Source: Chryseobacterium gleum
GTDB taxonomy: Bacteria > Bacteroidota > Bacteroidia > Flavobacteriales_D > Crocinitomicaceae
Direction of reading: 5' to 3'
Assembly (NCBI GenBank): GCA_945860065.1
Contig: CAMAPI010000009.1
Coordinates: 1 to 50,358 of the forward strand
DNA: 50,358 bases
The notes beneath the pieces are model-generated. The model was not told the origin of the DNA. It saw nothing but the letters and a program-made list of their open reading frames with translations, and ran no database searches. The translations under genes were made by a program, and so were the position numbers. Positions 1 to 8,836 of this stretch are shown one piece after another. Numbering within the stretch: the first letter of the stretch is position 1; each line of letters opens with the position of its first letter.

Positions 1-915
1 AATTCGAAAAACATAGCTGCGTTTAGTGCAGCAGGTTATTTTTACGCTTTGCACATCCAAAAAACGCTGAATGTTCCCATCGGAATTATCAACAGTAGTT
101 ACGGTGGATCTACGGTGGAAGGATGGTTAAATCCGAGTACGGTTCAGAAATATGCTGACTATCCATTGAATACGAATATCCCTGATTCTTTAAGTCATCT
201 TAGGCCATGTGTCATGTTTCAGGGTATGGTTCGCCCGTATCGAAATTATCAAATCAAAGGATTTGTCTGGTATCAAGGCGAAGGAAATGTTGGACGCTCG
301 TCAACATATTCACAAAAACTACAAGACCTTGCTTACCTATGGCGATTCACGTTTGAAAATCCAGCATTGCCCTTTTACGTAGTAGAAATTGCGCCGTATA
401 CGTACGATGGCATCAGTGAGCCAGCAAAAATTCGCGAAGCACAATTTATTGCTGCTCACACCTTAGAACATGCGGGAATCGTATCAACAAATGATTTAGT
501 TCCAATATCCGAATCGACCTGTATTCACCCATCGAATAAGCAAGCAATCGGTGAAAGATTGGGGAATTTATCCTTATTGGAAACGTATGACTGCGATACC
601 ATTCAAGCGCATTCACCCAGTTTTAATCGACTCGAAATACATAAGGATTCAGTGATCTTGTTTTTTGAAAATACTTACGAAGGACTTCAGCATGACGGTG
701 TGATTATCGGATTCGAACTTGGAGATACCATGCATGAATTCCATCCCGTTTTTGCTCAACTTGGACCAGAGAAGAACACCATTATTCTTCCACTTGAAAA
801 GGGATCTAGCTTTCATTCGCTTCGATATTGTTTTAAAAACTATCAAGTAGGAAACCTTAAAAACAGTGCTGGATTACCGCTGATCCCATTTAGAACAGAT
901 CCATGGAATGAATAA
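1..915 (+). CDS. Sialate O-acetylesterase-like SGNH hydrolase, 5' end outside window
   Basis: The reading frame is open from base 1 to the stop at 913-915, so the N-terminus lies outside the window; 304 residues are visible. The segment GIINSSYGGSTVEGW near the visible start, WYQGEGN about 90 residues in, and IHPSNKQAIGERL about 175 residues in match conserved blocks of the sialate O-acetylesterase/DUF303 branch of SGNH hydrolases. These enzymes remove acetyl esters from sialic acids or plant polysaccharides and are usually exported. The nucleophile block expected near the N-terminus is not visible. The His of the last block is present, but the preceding residues (Ser-Thr-Cys) lack the Asp often found there, so activity cannot be assured. 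It is followed after 62 bases by a membrane protein gene on the same strand. Confidence 0.85.
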   Translation, partial: NSKNIAAFSAAGYFYALHIQKTLNVPIGIINSSYGGSTVEGWLNPSTVQKYADYPLNTNIPDSLSHLRPCVMFQGMVRPYRNYQIKGFVWYQGEGNVGRSSTYSQKLQDLAYLWRFTFENPALPFYVVEIAPYTYDGISEPAKIREAQFIAAHTLEHAGIVSTNDLVPISESTCIHPSNKQAIGERLGNLSLLETYDCDTIQAHSPSFNRLEIHKDSVILFFENTYEGLQHDGVIIGFELGDTMHEFHPVFAQLGPEKNTIILPLEKGSSFHSLRYCFKNYQVGNLKNSAGLPLIPFRTDPWNE

Positions 916-977
916 TTCTTTGGCCATGAACAACATCAAATCCATCGATTAATCTATTTTTACCAAAACAAGTCCAT

Positions 978-3131
978 TTGAAACAAGTGTATTTTTATTT
1001 TATTCGAAATCGCGCCAAAGCATTGCTATTGTTCGTTACTGCTTGTTTTTTAATTTGGCAACTTCCTGACTTGATTTTTCATCCAAATGACATTCTTTTA
1101 TCGGGAGGTGGCGATGGATTGAAAAGTTATTTTTGCTTTTATTACCACATTCATTACGATGATTCACTGCTTCATTTTACCGGCATGAACTATCCACATG
1201 GGGAGCATTACATGTTTACCGATGGATTTCCTTTAATTACCTGGTTAGTACAAATACTCCCTTTCTTAAAACCATATGGAATCGCACTGATTCACTTGAG
1301 TTTAGTCCTGAGTTTATGGCTCACGCCACTTTTCATCTATCTGATTCTCAAAAAATTTAAAACGGAAACGTGGATTGCTCTTTTAGGAGCCTTTTCCCTT
1401 TTTCTCCTTCAACCACAATTCCCTCGTTTATTCAGTCACCTTAGCTTGGCTTATTCGCTTTTTTTTCCACTTTCATGGTATATCCTGATACGTTACAAAG
1501 AAGATTCATCAAACTTAAAATGGCTCTTTTTATCGATGACGAACCAGTTGTTTTGGTATTTCATGCACCCCTATTTAGGATTCATCATTACTCTGTTTTA
1601 TGGACTTGATTGGTTGTTTCAACAAGTTCAAAAAGTATCTTGGAAGAAACGATTATTAGACTTTGTTCCGGTTGTAACACCGGTGATTTTTATGCAACTT
1701 TTCCTGAAGTTGACAGATCACATCAAGGACCGACCAGTTAATCCTTATGGTTTTTTTGAATACCAAGCTCATTGGAAAAGTATCTTCCTACCTCCTACAG
1801 GTTCAATACACCGTTGGCTGCAATCATTTATTAATTTCATCGATGTTGGTTGGGAAGGACAAACATACCTTGGTTATTTAACTATTCTTATGCTTGTAGT
1901 GGGATTGATTAAGTTGGTCCCTCATGTTCGCAATCGTTTTCGGTCGTTGAATGCCTTTCACCGATCTTTACTCTTTCCTTTTATTGGAGCAAGCATTCTG
2001 TTAATCCTCTCTTTTGGTTTTCCATTTAATGGCAATCCAAACTGGTTAGAATTCGTTCCATTCCTAAAACAATTCAGGGCGCTCGGTAGATTCTCCTGGC
2101 CATTTTACTATGTTTCTGGAATAGTGGGGATTGTTTTGTTGTCCCATCTATATCGTAGTCAATCACAAAAAAATAAAAGCTCTTCATACCTTTCAGCTGC
2201 TGTTGTTTCTCTTTTAATCGGTCTACAAATCGTTGAAGCTTGGAACCTGCTCACTATTCCTGAATCGTTTAGCACAAACTTATTTCAACTGAAAAACCTG
2301 AGTAAAGAACAAAAACAACTCATTCAATTCAGTAAAAAGGAAAAGGGGAAATACCAAGCAATTCTTCCAATGCCATGGTTTCATATTGGATCAGAGACCT
2401 TTGGTAAGGCGGCAACGAACGAGGTCCTTATGCATACTTTTTTAATTTCTGCACATACTGGGATTCCAATCAATGCGGTCATGATGGGAAGAACTTCCAA
2501 AGAACAAACCTTGCGTTATTTTCAGTTTTTTAATTTGAAGGAGACCAATCGATTAAACGTTGAAAATTCCTTATTACTTGTTCATCCCCTTGAAAATGGA
2601 CTTTATGCTGAAGATGAACAATTGCTCTATGATGAAAGCAAATCCTTATATAACAATGGTCATGTCGAACTTCATCTCCTTGAAAAACAAAACCGAAAAT
2701 GGAAGGATGCGAATACATATAAAGTTATAGCAAAGGATGATTTTGAGGACAAAAAACGCTGGGGATCCATGGTGAAAAATGGACGTTTTCATGGCTTGAT
2801 AGAAAATTACAATACCATTTTAATCCTCGATTCTACTCAAACTGAACCAGAAAAATGGTATGACTTATCCTATGACTATTACCCAGATTGGAGCAAACCC
2901 ATTGCTAATGTTTGTTACCTAGAATTCGTTCACCCAGAAACGAAAGCAATTACATGGTTTTATAACAGGAGTATCTGTTCTTTTCCTGGAATATCAAAAA
3001 AATCAATTCATGTCAACATAAGCTTCAAGACACAAAGGTTCCCTTGTGAATACCATTGTTTCTTAATCGGAAATTCAACAAATATCTATTTTGAAATCGA
3101 TCATTTGAAATTGAAAAAACTCGTAGAATAA
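978..3131 (+). CDS. Polytopic membrane protein, possible GT-C-type glycosyltransferase
   Basis: 717 residues from a TTG start; an in-frame stop lies upstream at 927-929 and there is no in-frame ATG until about residue 70, after the first membrane segment, so TTG at 978 or GTG at 987 is the likely start. The first roughly 420 residues hold about ten hydrophobic segments. The first extracytoplasmic loop carries GGGDGLKSYF and, further on, NYPHGEHYMFTDG, an acidic-loop layout seen in GT-C membrane glycosyltransferases and YfhO-like proteins. The last roughly 280 residues are soluble and poorly conserved. Proteins of this shape are common in Bacteroidota and usually unnamed. Function is inferred only from topology: it may transfer sugars from a lipid carrier at the outer face of the inner membrane. 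Ends 34 bases before the convergent carbonic anhydrase gene. Confidence 0.6.
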   Translation: MKQVYFYFIRNRAKALLLFVTACFLIWQLPDLIFHPNDILLSGGGDGLKSYFCFYYHIHYDDSLLHFTGMNYPHGEHYMFTDGFPLITWLVQILPFLKPYGIALIHLSLVLSLWLTPLFIYLILKKFKTETWIALLGAFSLFLLQPQFPRLFSHLSLAYSLFFPLSWYILIRYKEDSSNLKWLFLSMTNQLFWYFMHPYLGFIITLFYGLDWLFQQVQKVSWKKRLLDFVPVVTPVIFMQLFLKLTDHIKDRPVNPYGFFEYQAHWKSIFLPPTGSIHRWLQSFINFIDVGWEGQTYLGYLTILMLVVGLIKLVPHVRNRFRSLNAFHRSLLFPFIGASILLILSFGFPFNGNPNWLEFVPFLKQFRALGRFSWPFYYVSGIVGIVLLSHLYRSQSQKNKSSSYLSAAVVSLLIGLQIVEAWNLLTIPESFSTNLFQLKNLSKEQKQLIQFSKKEKGKYQAILPMPWFHIGSETFGKAATNEVLMHTFLISAHTGIPINAVMMGRTSKEQTLRYFQFFNLKETNRLNVENSLLLVHPLENGLYAEDEQLLYDESKSLYNNGHVELHLLEKQNRKWKDANTYKVIAKDDFEDKKRWGSMVKNGRFHGLIENYNTILILDSTQTEPEKWYDLSYDYYPDWSKPIANVCYLEFVHPETKAITWFYNRSICSFPGISKKSIHVNISFKTQRFPCEYHCFLIGNSTNIYFEIDHLKLKKLVE

Positions 3132-3132
3132 A

Positions 3133-3156
3133 AAAGGGCAAATTTCTTTGTCCTTT
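3133..3156 (-). terminator. Intrinsic terminator of the sulP-can unit
   Basis: Ten-base arms (3133-3142 and 3147-3156) pair with one G-U wobble around a four-base loop. On the minus strand the hairpin is followed by a run of T, so it should end transcription of the carbonic anhydrase gene that stops at 3166. It may also slow transcripts of the convergent plus-strand gene ending at 3131, though T-richness on that side is weaker. Confidence 0.6.
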
Positions 3157-3165
3157 CTATACTGG

Positions 3166-3801
3166 TTAGATGTCTAATTGATACACTTTTGATAGCGTTT
3201 TATTATCTCCAAGGTTTATTTCCAAATCCTTAATTATTCCATCATGTATGTCGTATACCCAACCATGCACATGCACCACTTGGCCATTTTCCCAAGCGGT
3301 TTGAACGATAGACGTTTTCGCTAAATCTAAAACCTGCTCTACAACGTTTAGTTCGACAAAGCGGTTAAAACGATCCTTCTCATTCTCGATGGCATTTAAT
3401 TCATCTTGGTGAAAACGGTAAACGTCTTTAATGTGACGAATCCAATTATCGATTAGGCCGATATGTTTGTTTGTCATAGCAGCTTGAACACCACCACAGC
3501 CGTAATGCCCACAAACGATGATGTGTTTCACTTTTAAGACATTCACTGCGTAATCTAAGACAGAAAGCATATTCATATCAGAATGCACCACCATGTTTGC
3601 AATATTCCGATGAACGAAAACTTCTCCTGGCTCTGCGCCAATAATTTCGTTGGCAGGAACACGGCTATCGGCACAGCCTATCCATAGAACGGGAGGAGTT
3701 TGTCCAAGTGATAATTTCTTAAAATATTCCGGATCGTTTTCCAGTTTACCTGCAACCCATTTTTTGTTGTTTATGAGCAGTTGATTATAAAATGTTTCCA
3801 T
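3166..3801 (-). CDS. can: Beta-class carbonic anhydrase
   Basis: 211 residues, normal for the beta class. It interconverts CO2 and bicarbonate in the cytoplasm. The zinc site is intact: Cys43, Asp45 and Arg47 in CADSRVP, and His99 and Cys102 in CGHYGCGG. Further conserved blocks are GEVFVHRNIANMV (about 59-71) and the C-terminal HGWVYDIHDG. The start lies only 5 bases after the stop of the SulP transporter gene, so the two are cotranscribed. Transporter plus carbonic anhydrase is a familiar pairing for bicarbonate uptake and pH or carbon homeostasis; that role is inferred from context. Confidence 0.95.
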   Translation of the reverse strand: METFYNQLLINNKKWVAGKLENDPEYFKKLSLGQTPPVLWIGCADSRVPANEIIGAEPGEVFVHRNIANMVVHSDMNMLSVLDYAVNVLKVKHIIVCGHYGCGGVQAAMTNKHIGLIDNWIRHIKDVYRFHQDELNAIENEKDRFNRFVELNVVEQVLDLAKTSIVQTAWENGQVVHVHGWVYDIHDGIIKDLEINLGDNKTLSKVYQLDI

Positions 3802-3806
3802 GAGGA

Positions 3807-5357
3807 TTATTTTTTTAAATGTTGAAAGTTAATCAGTTGGAAATCAATTTCCTTGTGAACTGATCCATATTTTTTAAATTCTTCTAATAATTCGAGTATG
3901 TCCTGGTCAATACTTTTACAATTGCTTGCATCAATGATTATTTTCGAGTGAGGGGCAGCGTTTTCCAACGTTGTATGAATCCCCACCTTATTTAAAAAGG
4001 TAACTTCCTCTGATAATTTGATGCGTAAGACACCATCCACCTCTGACTTAGTGAAATGATTTTGAAAATTTCTGCGTAAAATGTAGTAAATAGAAACAAT
4101 GAGTCCGATGCCGATTCCCTTTAACAAATCAGTAAATAAGACCCCAACAATGGTTAGAACAAATGGAATAAACTGATCCATTCCTTTATAAAACATCTCC
4201 TTAAATAGGCCTGCTTTTGTCAACTTATATCCAATCATAATTAAAATAGCAGCTAAAGAAGCCAAAGGGATTTGATTCAATACCGCAGGTAACAGAAGGA
4301 TAGCAAAAACTAACAAAATCCCGTGAAATACTGTGGCCATTTTCGTTTTCACTCCAGCGCCAATATTCGCCGAACTTCTAACAACAACCTGTGTAATGGG
4401 TAGACCTCCGATTAAACCTGAAAAGATGTTCCCAATTCCTTGAGCTGTTAACTCCCGACTCGTTGGAGTTGTGTATTTTTCAGGGTCCAGCTTATCTATT
4501 GCTTCCACACTCAGCAAGGTTTCTAAGCTTGCCACGAGGGCAATGGTAATGGCAACTGTATAGACTTGCCAATTCCCCAATGCACTGAAATCCGGAAAGA
4601 AAAGAACCTTTGAAATTTCTCCCATACTCGATAAGATGGGAAGTTGCACCAAGTGTTTCGAACTTACCTCAAGGAATGAACCTTTAAATAGCAACTGAAT
4701 AGCAACGCCAATTAGAACGACGATTAAAGCGCTCGGGATTAATTTAAGCAAGCGATTTCGTTTGAAGAAGGGTTTATCCAAAAGGATGATGGCTAAAATC
4801 GAAAGGACACCGATAATAACTGATCCTTCCTGAAAGGCATTCAAAGAGTAAGCTAATTCAGAAAACGTATTATGGCCATCTAACTGCCAAAAAGATTCGT
4901 CACCGAAAAAGTCTTTGTCGTATCCAAGTAGATGAGGGAATTCTTTCAGGATTAAGGTAATCCCGATTGCCGCCAACATTCCTTTAATTACGGAAGTAGG
5001 GACGTACTTTGCGATGATTCCTAATTTAAAAAAGCCAAATATCAATTGAATTATTCCGGCTAAAATGACAGAAACCAAAAAGGCTTCATAGCTCCCCAAA
5101 AGAGTGATGGATGATATAATGATGGTGATGAGTCCAGCCGCTGGCCCGGATACACCTACGCGTGAACCGCTAATTAAACCAACAATAATCCCACCAACGA
5201 CTCCAGCCAAAAGTCCTGGGAACAAACTCGGTAATGAAGGGATATTTTCCACATTTGTGGAAGCCAAACCAATCCCGAGACAAAGTGGCAAAGCCACTAA
5301 AAAAACGACTAATCCAGCGAGAAGGTCCTTCCCGATAAATTTATTTAAAGCATTCAT
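3807..5357 (-). CDS. SulP-family anion (probably bicarbonate) transporter with STAS domain
   Basis: 516 residues. The first roughly 410 are strongly hydrophobic with the SulP transport core (GLASTNVENIPSLPSLFPG, SGPAAGLITII, LETLLSVEAIDKLD, GNIFSGLIGGLPITQVVVRS). A STAS domain follows (about 425-516), with IIIDASNCKSIDQDILELL as its regulatory helix region. SulP proteins carry sulfate, bicarbonate or other anions. The carbonic anhydrase gene 5 bases downstream argues for bicarbonate. Upstream, a small exported-protein gene ends 36 bases away on the same strand. The substrate assignment is inference; a sulfate carrier would more often sit near cys genes, and none are here. Confidence 0.88.
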   Translation of the reverse strand: MNALNKFIGKDLLAGLVVFLVALPLCLGIGLASTNVENIPSLPSLFPGLLAGVVGGIIVGLISGSRVGVSGPAAGLITIIISSITLLGSYEAFLVSVILAGIIQLIFGFFKLGIIAKYVPTSVIKGMLAAIGITLILKEFPHLLGYDKDFFGDESFWQLDGHNTFSELAYSLNAFQEGSVIIGVLSILAIILLDKPFFKRNRLLKLIPSALIVVLIGVAIQLLFKGSFLEVSSKHLVQLPILSSMGEISKVLFFPDFSALGNWQVYTVAITIALVASLETLLSVEAIDKLDPEKYTTPTSRELTAQGIGNIFSGLIGGLPITQVVVRSSANIGAGVKTKMATVFHGILLVFAILLLPAVLNQIPLASLAAILIMIGYKLTKAGLFKEMFYKGMDQFIPFVLTIVGVLFTDLLKGIGIGLIVSIYYILRRNFQNHFTKSEVDGVLRIKLSEEVTFLNKVGIHTTLENAAPHSKIIIDASNCKSIDQDILELLEEFKKYGSVHKEIDFQLINFQHLKK

Positions 5358-5393
5358 AAAAAAGAGTTAATTAATTAAAGAAATAAAGTGTTT

Positions 5394-5732
5394 TTAACTA
5401 ACAACTTCTGGAGGTTGGGGGTTTTTAAAATGAAACAGGAGTGATTGTAATGGAAAATACGTGAAAAATCCATTCTTTTTCTTTGCTAATAACAGAAAAC
5501 ATTCTGAACGTGAGCAATATTCTTTTTCGAGTTCTTCCTCAAATAATAGGGGTAAATCACCTTCTTCAGCATCTAATTCATCCGAAAAATCTGCATTTGA
5601 TGTTAATTCTGTATCGAATGAAGCAATACTAGAGTCCATGGAAAACGAAACCACTGTCAATAGGAATAATTGGCCGACAAATACCAGTAAAAAAAACCTA
5701 GACAACTTTTTCGATTTCAATGTGTTTCTCAT
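5394..5732 (-). CDS. Small exported or membrane-anchored acidic protein, unknown function
   Basis: 112 residues and no family recognised. A basic N-terminus followed by a hydrophobic stretch (about residues 12-31) looks like a signal peptide or anchor. The next part is strongly acidic (about 40-71, rich in Asp and Glu), then two cysteines (Cys73 and Cys78) and a hydrophobic C-terminal part ending in a proline-rich tail. It lies 15 bases after the kbl stop and 36 bases before the SulP start, all on the minus strand, so it is probably cotranscribed with the transporter. The opposite strand is also open here, but that translation is a low-complexity Ser/Asn string. A role beside the transporter is only a guess from position. 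Confidence 0.55.
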   Translation of the reverse strand: MRNTLKSKKLSRFFLLVFVGQLFLLTVVSFSMDSSIASFDTELTSNADFSDELDAEEGDLPLLFEEELEKEYCSRSECFLLLAKKKNGFFTYFPLQSLLFHFKNPQPPEVVS

Positions 5733-5747
5733 ATTGTTTTCAGCCGA

Positions 5748-6935
5748 TTAAATGACCCCTAAATTCTTACCGACTTTAATAAATGCCGCAATTGCCTTAT
5801 CCAAATCCGCTATCGTGTGAGCGGCAGAAATCTGCGTTCGAATTCGAGCCTGTCCTTTCGCAACAACAGGATAAAAGAATCCAATCGCATAGATCCCTTC
5901 CTCGAGTAATTGATTGGCAAATTTTTGAGAAAGCGCTGCATCGTATAGCATGATCGGAACGATAGGAGAGTCACCAGGTTTTATGTCAAAACCTGCTTCA
6001 ATAATCTGCTTTTTAAAATAGCGCGTATTTTCTTCGAGACGGTCTCTTAGTTCGGTAGTAGAACTCAAGATTTCGAACACCTTAATCGATGCTCCAACAA
6101 TTGCTGGTGCCAAGGAATTCGAAAACAAATATGGACGTGAGCGCTGACGTAACATGTCGATGATTTCTTTTTTACCAGTAGTGTATCCACCCATTGCTCC
6201 GCCTAAGGCTTTGCCCAGTGTTCCAGTAATGATGTCAACTCTGTCCATTACGCCACAATGTTCAGGCACTCCTCTTCCCGTTTTACCGATAAATCCTGCC
6301 GAGTGACATTCATCAGTCATAACGAGGGCATCGTATTTATCAGCTAAATCGCATATTAAATCCATTTTGGCGATATCACCATCCATGGAAAATACTCCAT
6401 CCGTAACAATCACTCTAAAACGCTGATCTTGCGCTTTGATCAATTGTTCTTCTAAGTCATTCATATCTGAATGCTTATAACGGTAGCGCGCGGCCTTACA
6501 CAAGCGCACACCGTCAATGATGGAAGCATGATTCAATTCATCTGAAATAATCGCGTCTTCCTCTGTAAATAATGGCTCAAAAACACCGCCGTTTGCGTCG
6601 AAAGCTGCTGCATACAAAATGGTATCTTCCGTTCTGTAAAATTGTGCAATTTTCGCCTCTAATTCCTTATGGATGTCCTGAGTTCCGCATATAAAGCGAA
6701 CGGATGACATTCCAAATCCATGCGTATCCAAGGCATTCTTAGCAGCAGATACCACTTCTGGATGAGAGGATAAACCCAAATAATTGTTTGCGCACATCAC
6801 AATCACTTCTTCACCAGTTGAAATGTTCACTTTAGCGCCTTGTGGACCAGTAATGATGCGTTCCTTTTTCATTAACCCATTTTCTTCAATGGATGTTAAT
6901 TCTTGAGATAAAAATTGTTTGATTGATCCGTACAT
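5748..6935 (-). CDS. kbl: Glycine C-acetyltransferase (2-amino-3-ketobutyrate CoA ligase)
   Basis: 395 residues, the usual length. A PLP-dependent fold type I enzyme of the alpha-oxoamine synthase family that cleaves 2-amino-3-ketobutyrate with CoA to glycine and acetyl-CoA in threonine breakdown. Seen in the sequence: [14 protein letters not shown] (about 48-61), [13 protein letters not shown] (91-103), [12 protein letters not shown] (131-142), [11 protein letters not shown] (207-217) and the PLP lysine Lys242 in [14 protein letters not shown]. It starts 1 base after the stop of the upstream membrane-protein gene, so they form one transcript. No threonine dehydrogenase gene is adjacent. The related 8-amino-7-oxononanoate synthase is less likely, because the N-terminus and overall match are typical of KBL. 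Confidence 0.92.
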   Translation of the reverse strand: MYGSIKQFLSQELTSIEENGLMKKERIITGPQGAKVNISTGEEVIVMCANNYLGLSSHPEVVSAAKNALDTHGFGMSSVRFICGTQDIHKELEAKIAQFYRTEDTILYAAAFDANGGVFEPLFTEEDAIISDELNHASIIDGVRLCKAARYRYKHSDMNDLEEQLIKAQDQRFRVIVTDGVFSMDGDIAKMDLICDLADKYDALVMTDECHSAGFIGKTGRGVPEHCGVMDRVDIITGTLGKALGGAMGGYTTGKKEIIDMLRQRSRPYLFSNSLAPAIVGASIKVFEILSSTTELRDRLEENTRYFKKQIIEAGFDIKPGDSPIVPIMLYDAALSQKFANQLLEEGIYAIGFFYPVVAKGQARIRTQISAAHTIADLDKAIAAFIKVGKNLGVI

Positions 6936-6936
6936 A

Positions 6937-7494
6937 TTACAGTTTTGCGCGTTCTTGTATTTTCTTTGTCAGTAACTGCGAGAGTAATTTCGCCTCTTTA
7001 TCGTTGAGTTTTCTTCCAAATGTTATTTTCTTTTGAAAATAGTGAAAGAAAAATCGTTCACCGCCATTAATCCAAGGCGACGATTCCCAAATGGACTGGA
7101 TTGAGCCTTGTTCTGGAATTTCGTAATTGAAGTTCTTCATGTTATCGAAATAATATGGATGAGATTTCCCATAGGAAAGAATGCTCTTCTTCAAATGAAA
7201 GGCACGGTCGTCAATTTTAATGAATTCTTGTCCAAAAAGAATCCACAGAAAGGACTTTGTCACACGAAATGCGTAGTAGCACCAAAAGACAACAAACACC
7301 CATAAGATAATCACTTCTTGTTCTTTTAGCGGCATGACATTCAATGCCCAGAAAACTGTTCCACCAATGACATACCACATCGCCAACCAAGAGCCCATGA
7401 TGGCATTGATCCAGCCATTTTTTTCCGGATCGATGACAATCGTTGTTTTATTTCGTTGATCAACGAAACTGATTCTATTTCCTATCCACTTCAC
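6937..7494 (-). CDS. Small membrane protein with C-terminal soluble domain, unknown function
   Basis: 185 residues with a GTG start. The start is supported because a perfect promoter box (7499-7506) ends exactly 4 bases before it, as for several other genes in this window. After about 27 polar residues come two membrane segments (about 29-50 and 62-82), then a soluble domain of about 100 residues rich in aromatic residues; the layout resembles bacterial PH-like membrane proteins, but no diagnostic motif is visible. It heads the transcript that continues into kbl with a 1-base gap. No function can be assigned. Confidence 0.65.
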   Translation of the reverse strand: MKWIGNRISFVDQRNKTTIVIDPEKNGWINAIMGSWLAMWYVIGGTVFWALNVMPLKEQEVIILWVFVVFWCYYAFRVTKSFLWILFGQEFIKIDDRAFHLKKSILSYGKSHPYYFDNMKNFNYEIPEQGSIQSIWESSPWINGGERFFFHYFQKKITFGRKLNDKEAKLLSQLLTKKIQERAKL

Positions 7495-7498
7495 CTTA

Positions 7499-7506
7499 CA
7501 AAATTA
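7499..7506 (-). promoter_or_regulatory. TAATTTTG -7 box, 4 nt before GTG start
   Basis: Perfect match to the Bacteroidota TAnnTTTG element, with 4 bases between it and the GTG at 7494. The expected -33 position (near 7526-7529) reads TGTG on the minus strand, one change from TTTG, and lies inside the gldN terminator hairpin. Confidence 0.55.
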
Positions 7507-7513
7507 AAATAAA

Positions 7514-7539
7514 AAAGCCCCATTTCACAATGGGGCTTT
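7514..7539 (-). terminator. Intrinsic terminator of the gldKLMN operon
   Basis: Perfect 11-base stem (7514-7524 with 7529-7539) around a TCAC loop. On the minus strand it is followed by a T-rich tract. It sits 16 bases past the gldN stop. There is no T run on the plus side, so it acts on the minus strand. Confidence 0.85.
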
Positions 7540-7555
7540 AAGATATTCGATTATT

Positions 7556-8818
7556 TTAGAAATGCCATAAGTCATGTTCCCACTTACGGATATCTTCTTT
7601 AATTCTTTCTGCTTCATACAATGCATCTACACCATATTTGTATTCTTGAATCTCGCGATCAAATTTATCAGACACTTTGTAAATTGTTGAATTGAACTTA
7701 CGTTTCCAGAATAAATCATCCATTGACATCCATTGTGCGTCGTTTTTGTCGTTGTACACGTAATAGTTAATGATTACGTTTCGCAACTCTTCAAAATAGA
7801 TCCAGAACATTTCGCGTTCTTCTACACGTCCTTCATATTCTTCAAACGTATTGGCAATCGAACTGAACAAAAATGGTTTACCGGTTTGATCGTAAACCAC
7901 CAAGTCACCACGTGTAGGTAATTCACCTTCTCCTGGTTCTTCATACGTATAGCGTGCAACAGGTGCAATACCGATGATGCGACGATCCAACAATGAACGT
8001 TCTTTATCAAAGAACCAATCTTCTTTAATATTATAAGCCACGATATTATTAGAAGGAATGTACATGGTAATACCATCTTTACGAACTGGAGAATTCACCG
8101 AAGCAAAGTCCCACCATTCTTGTAATTTCGTGATTTCAATGCCATATAAATCTTCGTAATCTGCATCAGAACGCAATGAATCTAAATATACCGTTAAGGA
8201 TTGATCTGTTTTCACGATGTCTAATGTATCTTCAGAAACTGAGCGATAGATGCGAAGTTTCGGTCCGATACCACCTGAAGTTACCACACCATTGATTTCA
8301 TTACGGTATTTTTTGACTTCGAAATAGTCGTTTTGACCTTGATGAGCAATTGGATATTTGAAACTGAATCCATCTTCCACATCAGGATAAAATTCACTAG
8401 AAACGCGATACATCGTCAAGTCTCCTAACATAAGGTGACGCAACATGATTGTCCAAAGGGACCAACGACGTTGATCTTTGTTCCAAGTTGGATCATCGAT
8501 GTCGTTAGGTGAAGACGGACGGTAAGACGAGCCAGAAGCTAAATCACCATCAAAATAGTCGTATGGTAAAAAGATATCATGATTGATCTTTTCACGTGAA
8601 TCGATTCGAGAAAACACACGTTTCGACCATACTAAGTCCGCTTCGCGAACATATTCTGGCTGAACTGCCTGTCTAACTGGAACTTCTTCCTTAATTACGA
8701 CCCCATCCTTTACCCCATTGGGCAATGTATTATAGGGCCCTCTTTGAGGACGATCTTGGCTATAGCTTACAGCAGTAAGCAAACATCCGACAACCAACAA
8801 TACATTTTTCATATGCAT
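7556..8818 (-). CDS. gldN: T9SS ring/gliding motility protein GldN
   Basis: 420 residues with an N-terminal signal peptide (hydrophobic core about 4-18, cleavage probably before QDRPQRGP); a second Met at residue 3 could also be the start. GldN/PorN is a periplasmic protein that joins GldK in the outer-membrane-associated ring of the type IX secretion system. The central region ILLPYDYFDG-like DIFLPYDYFDG, the LWTIMLRHLMLGDLT stretch and the helical C-terminus ending KWEHDLWHF are typical of the family. It is the last gene of the gldKLMN cluster, 18 bases after gldM and before a strong terminator. Identity is firm from sequence and order. Confidence 0.93.
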   Translation of the reverse strand: MHMKNVLLVVGCLLTAVSYSQDRPQRGPYNTLPNGVKDGVVIKEEVPVRQAVQPEYVREADLVWSKRVFSRIDSREKINHDIFLPYDYFDGDLASGSSYRPSSPNDIDDPTWNKDQRRWSLWTIMLRHLMLGDLTMYRVSSEFYPDVEDGFSFKYPIAHQGQNDYFEVKKYRNEINGVVTSGGIGPKLRIYRSVSEDTLDIVKTDQSLTVYLDSLRSDADYEDLYGIEITKLQEWWDFASVNSPVRKDGITMYIPSNNIVAYNIKEDWFFDKERSLLDRRIIGIAPVARYTYEEPGEGELPTRGDLVVYDQTGKPFLFSSIANTFEEYEGRVEEREMFWIYFEELRNVIINYYVYNDKNDAQWMSMDDLFWKRKFNSTIYKVSDKFDREIQEYKYGVDALYEAERIKEDIRKWEHDLWHF

Positions 8819-8836
8819 TTCTTTTAATTTACACTA

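Noticed and set aside
1-48. Treating the ATG-like position at 49 as the esterase start
   Set aside because: The frame is open to base 1 and the upstream residues match the family (FSAAGYFYALHI), so the gene is cut by the window edge.
5461-5751. Plus-strand open frame of 96 codons opposite the small exported protein
   Set aside because: The translation is a low-complexity Ser/Asn/Phe string without a family match, and the minus frame has a signal-like start and sits in an operon.
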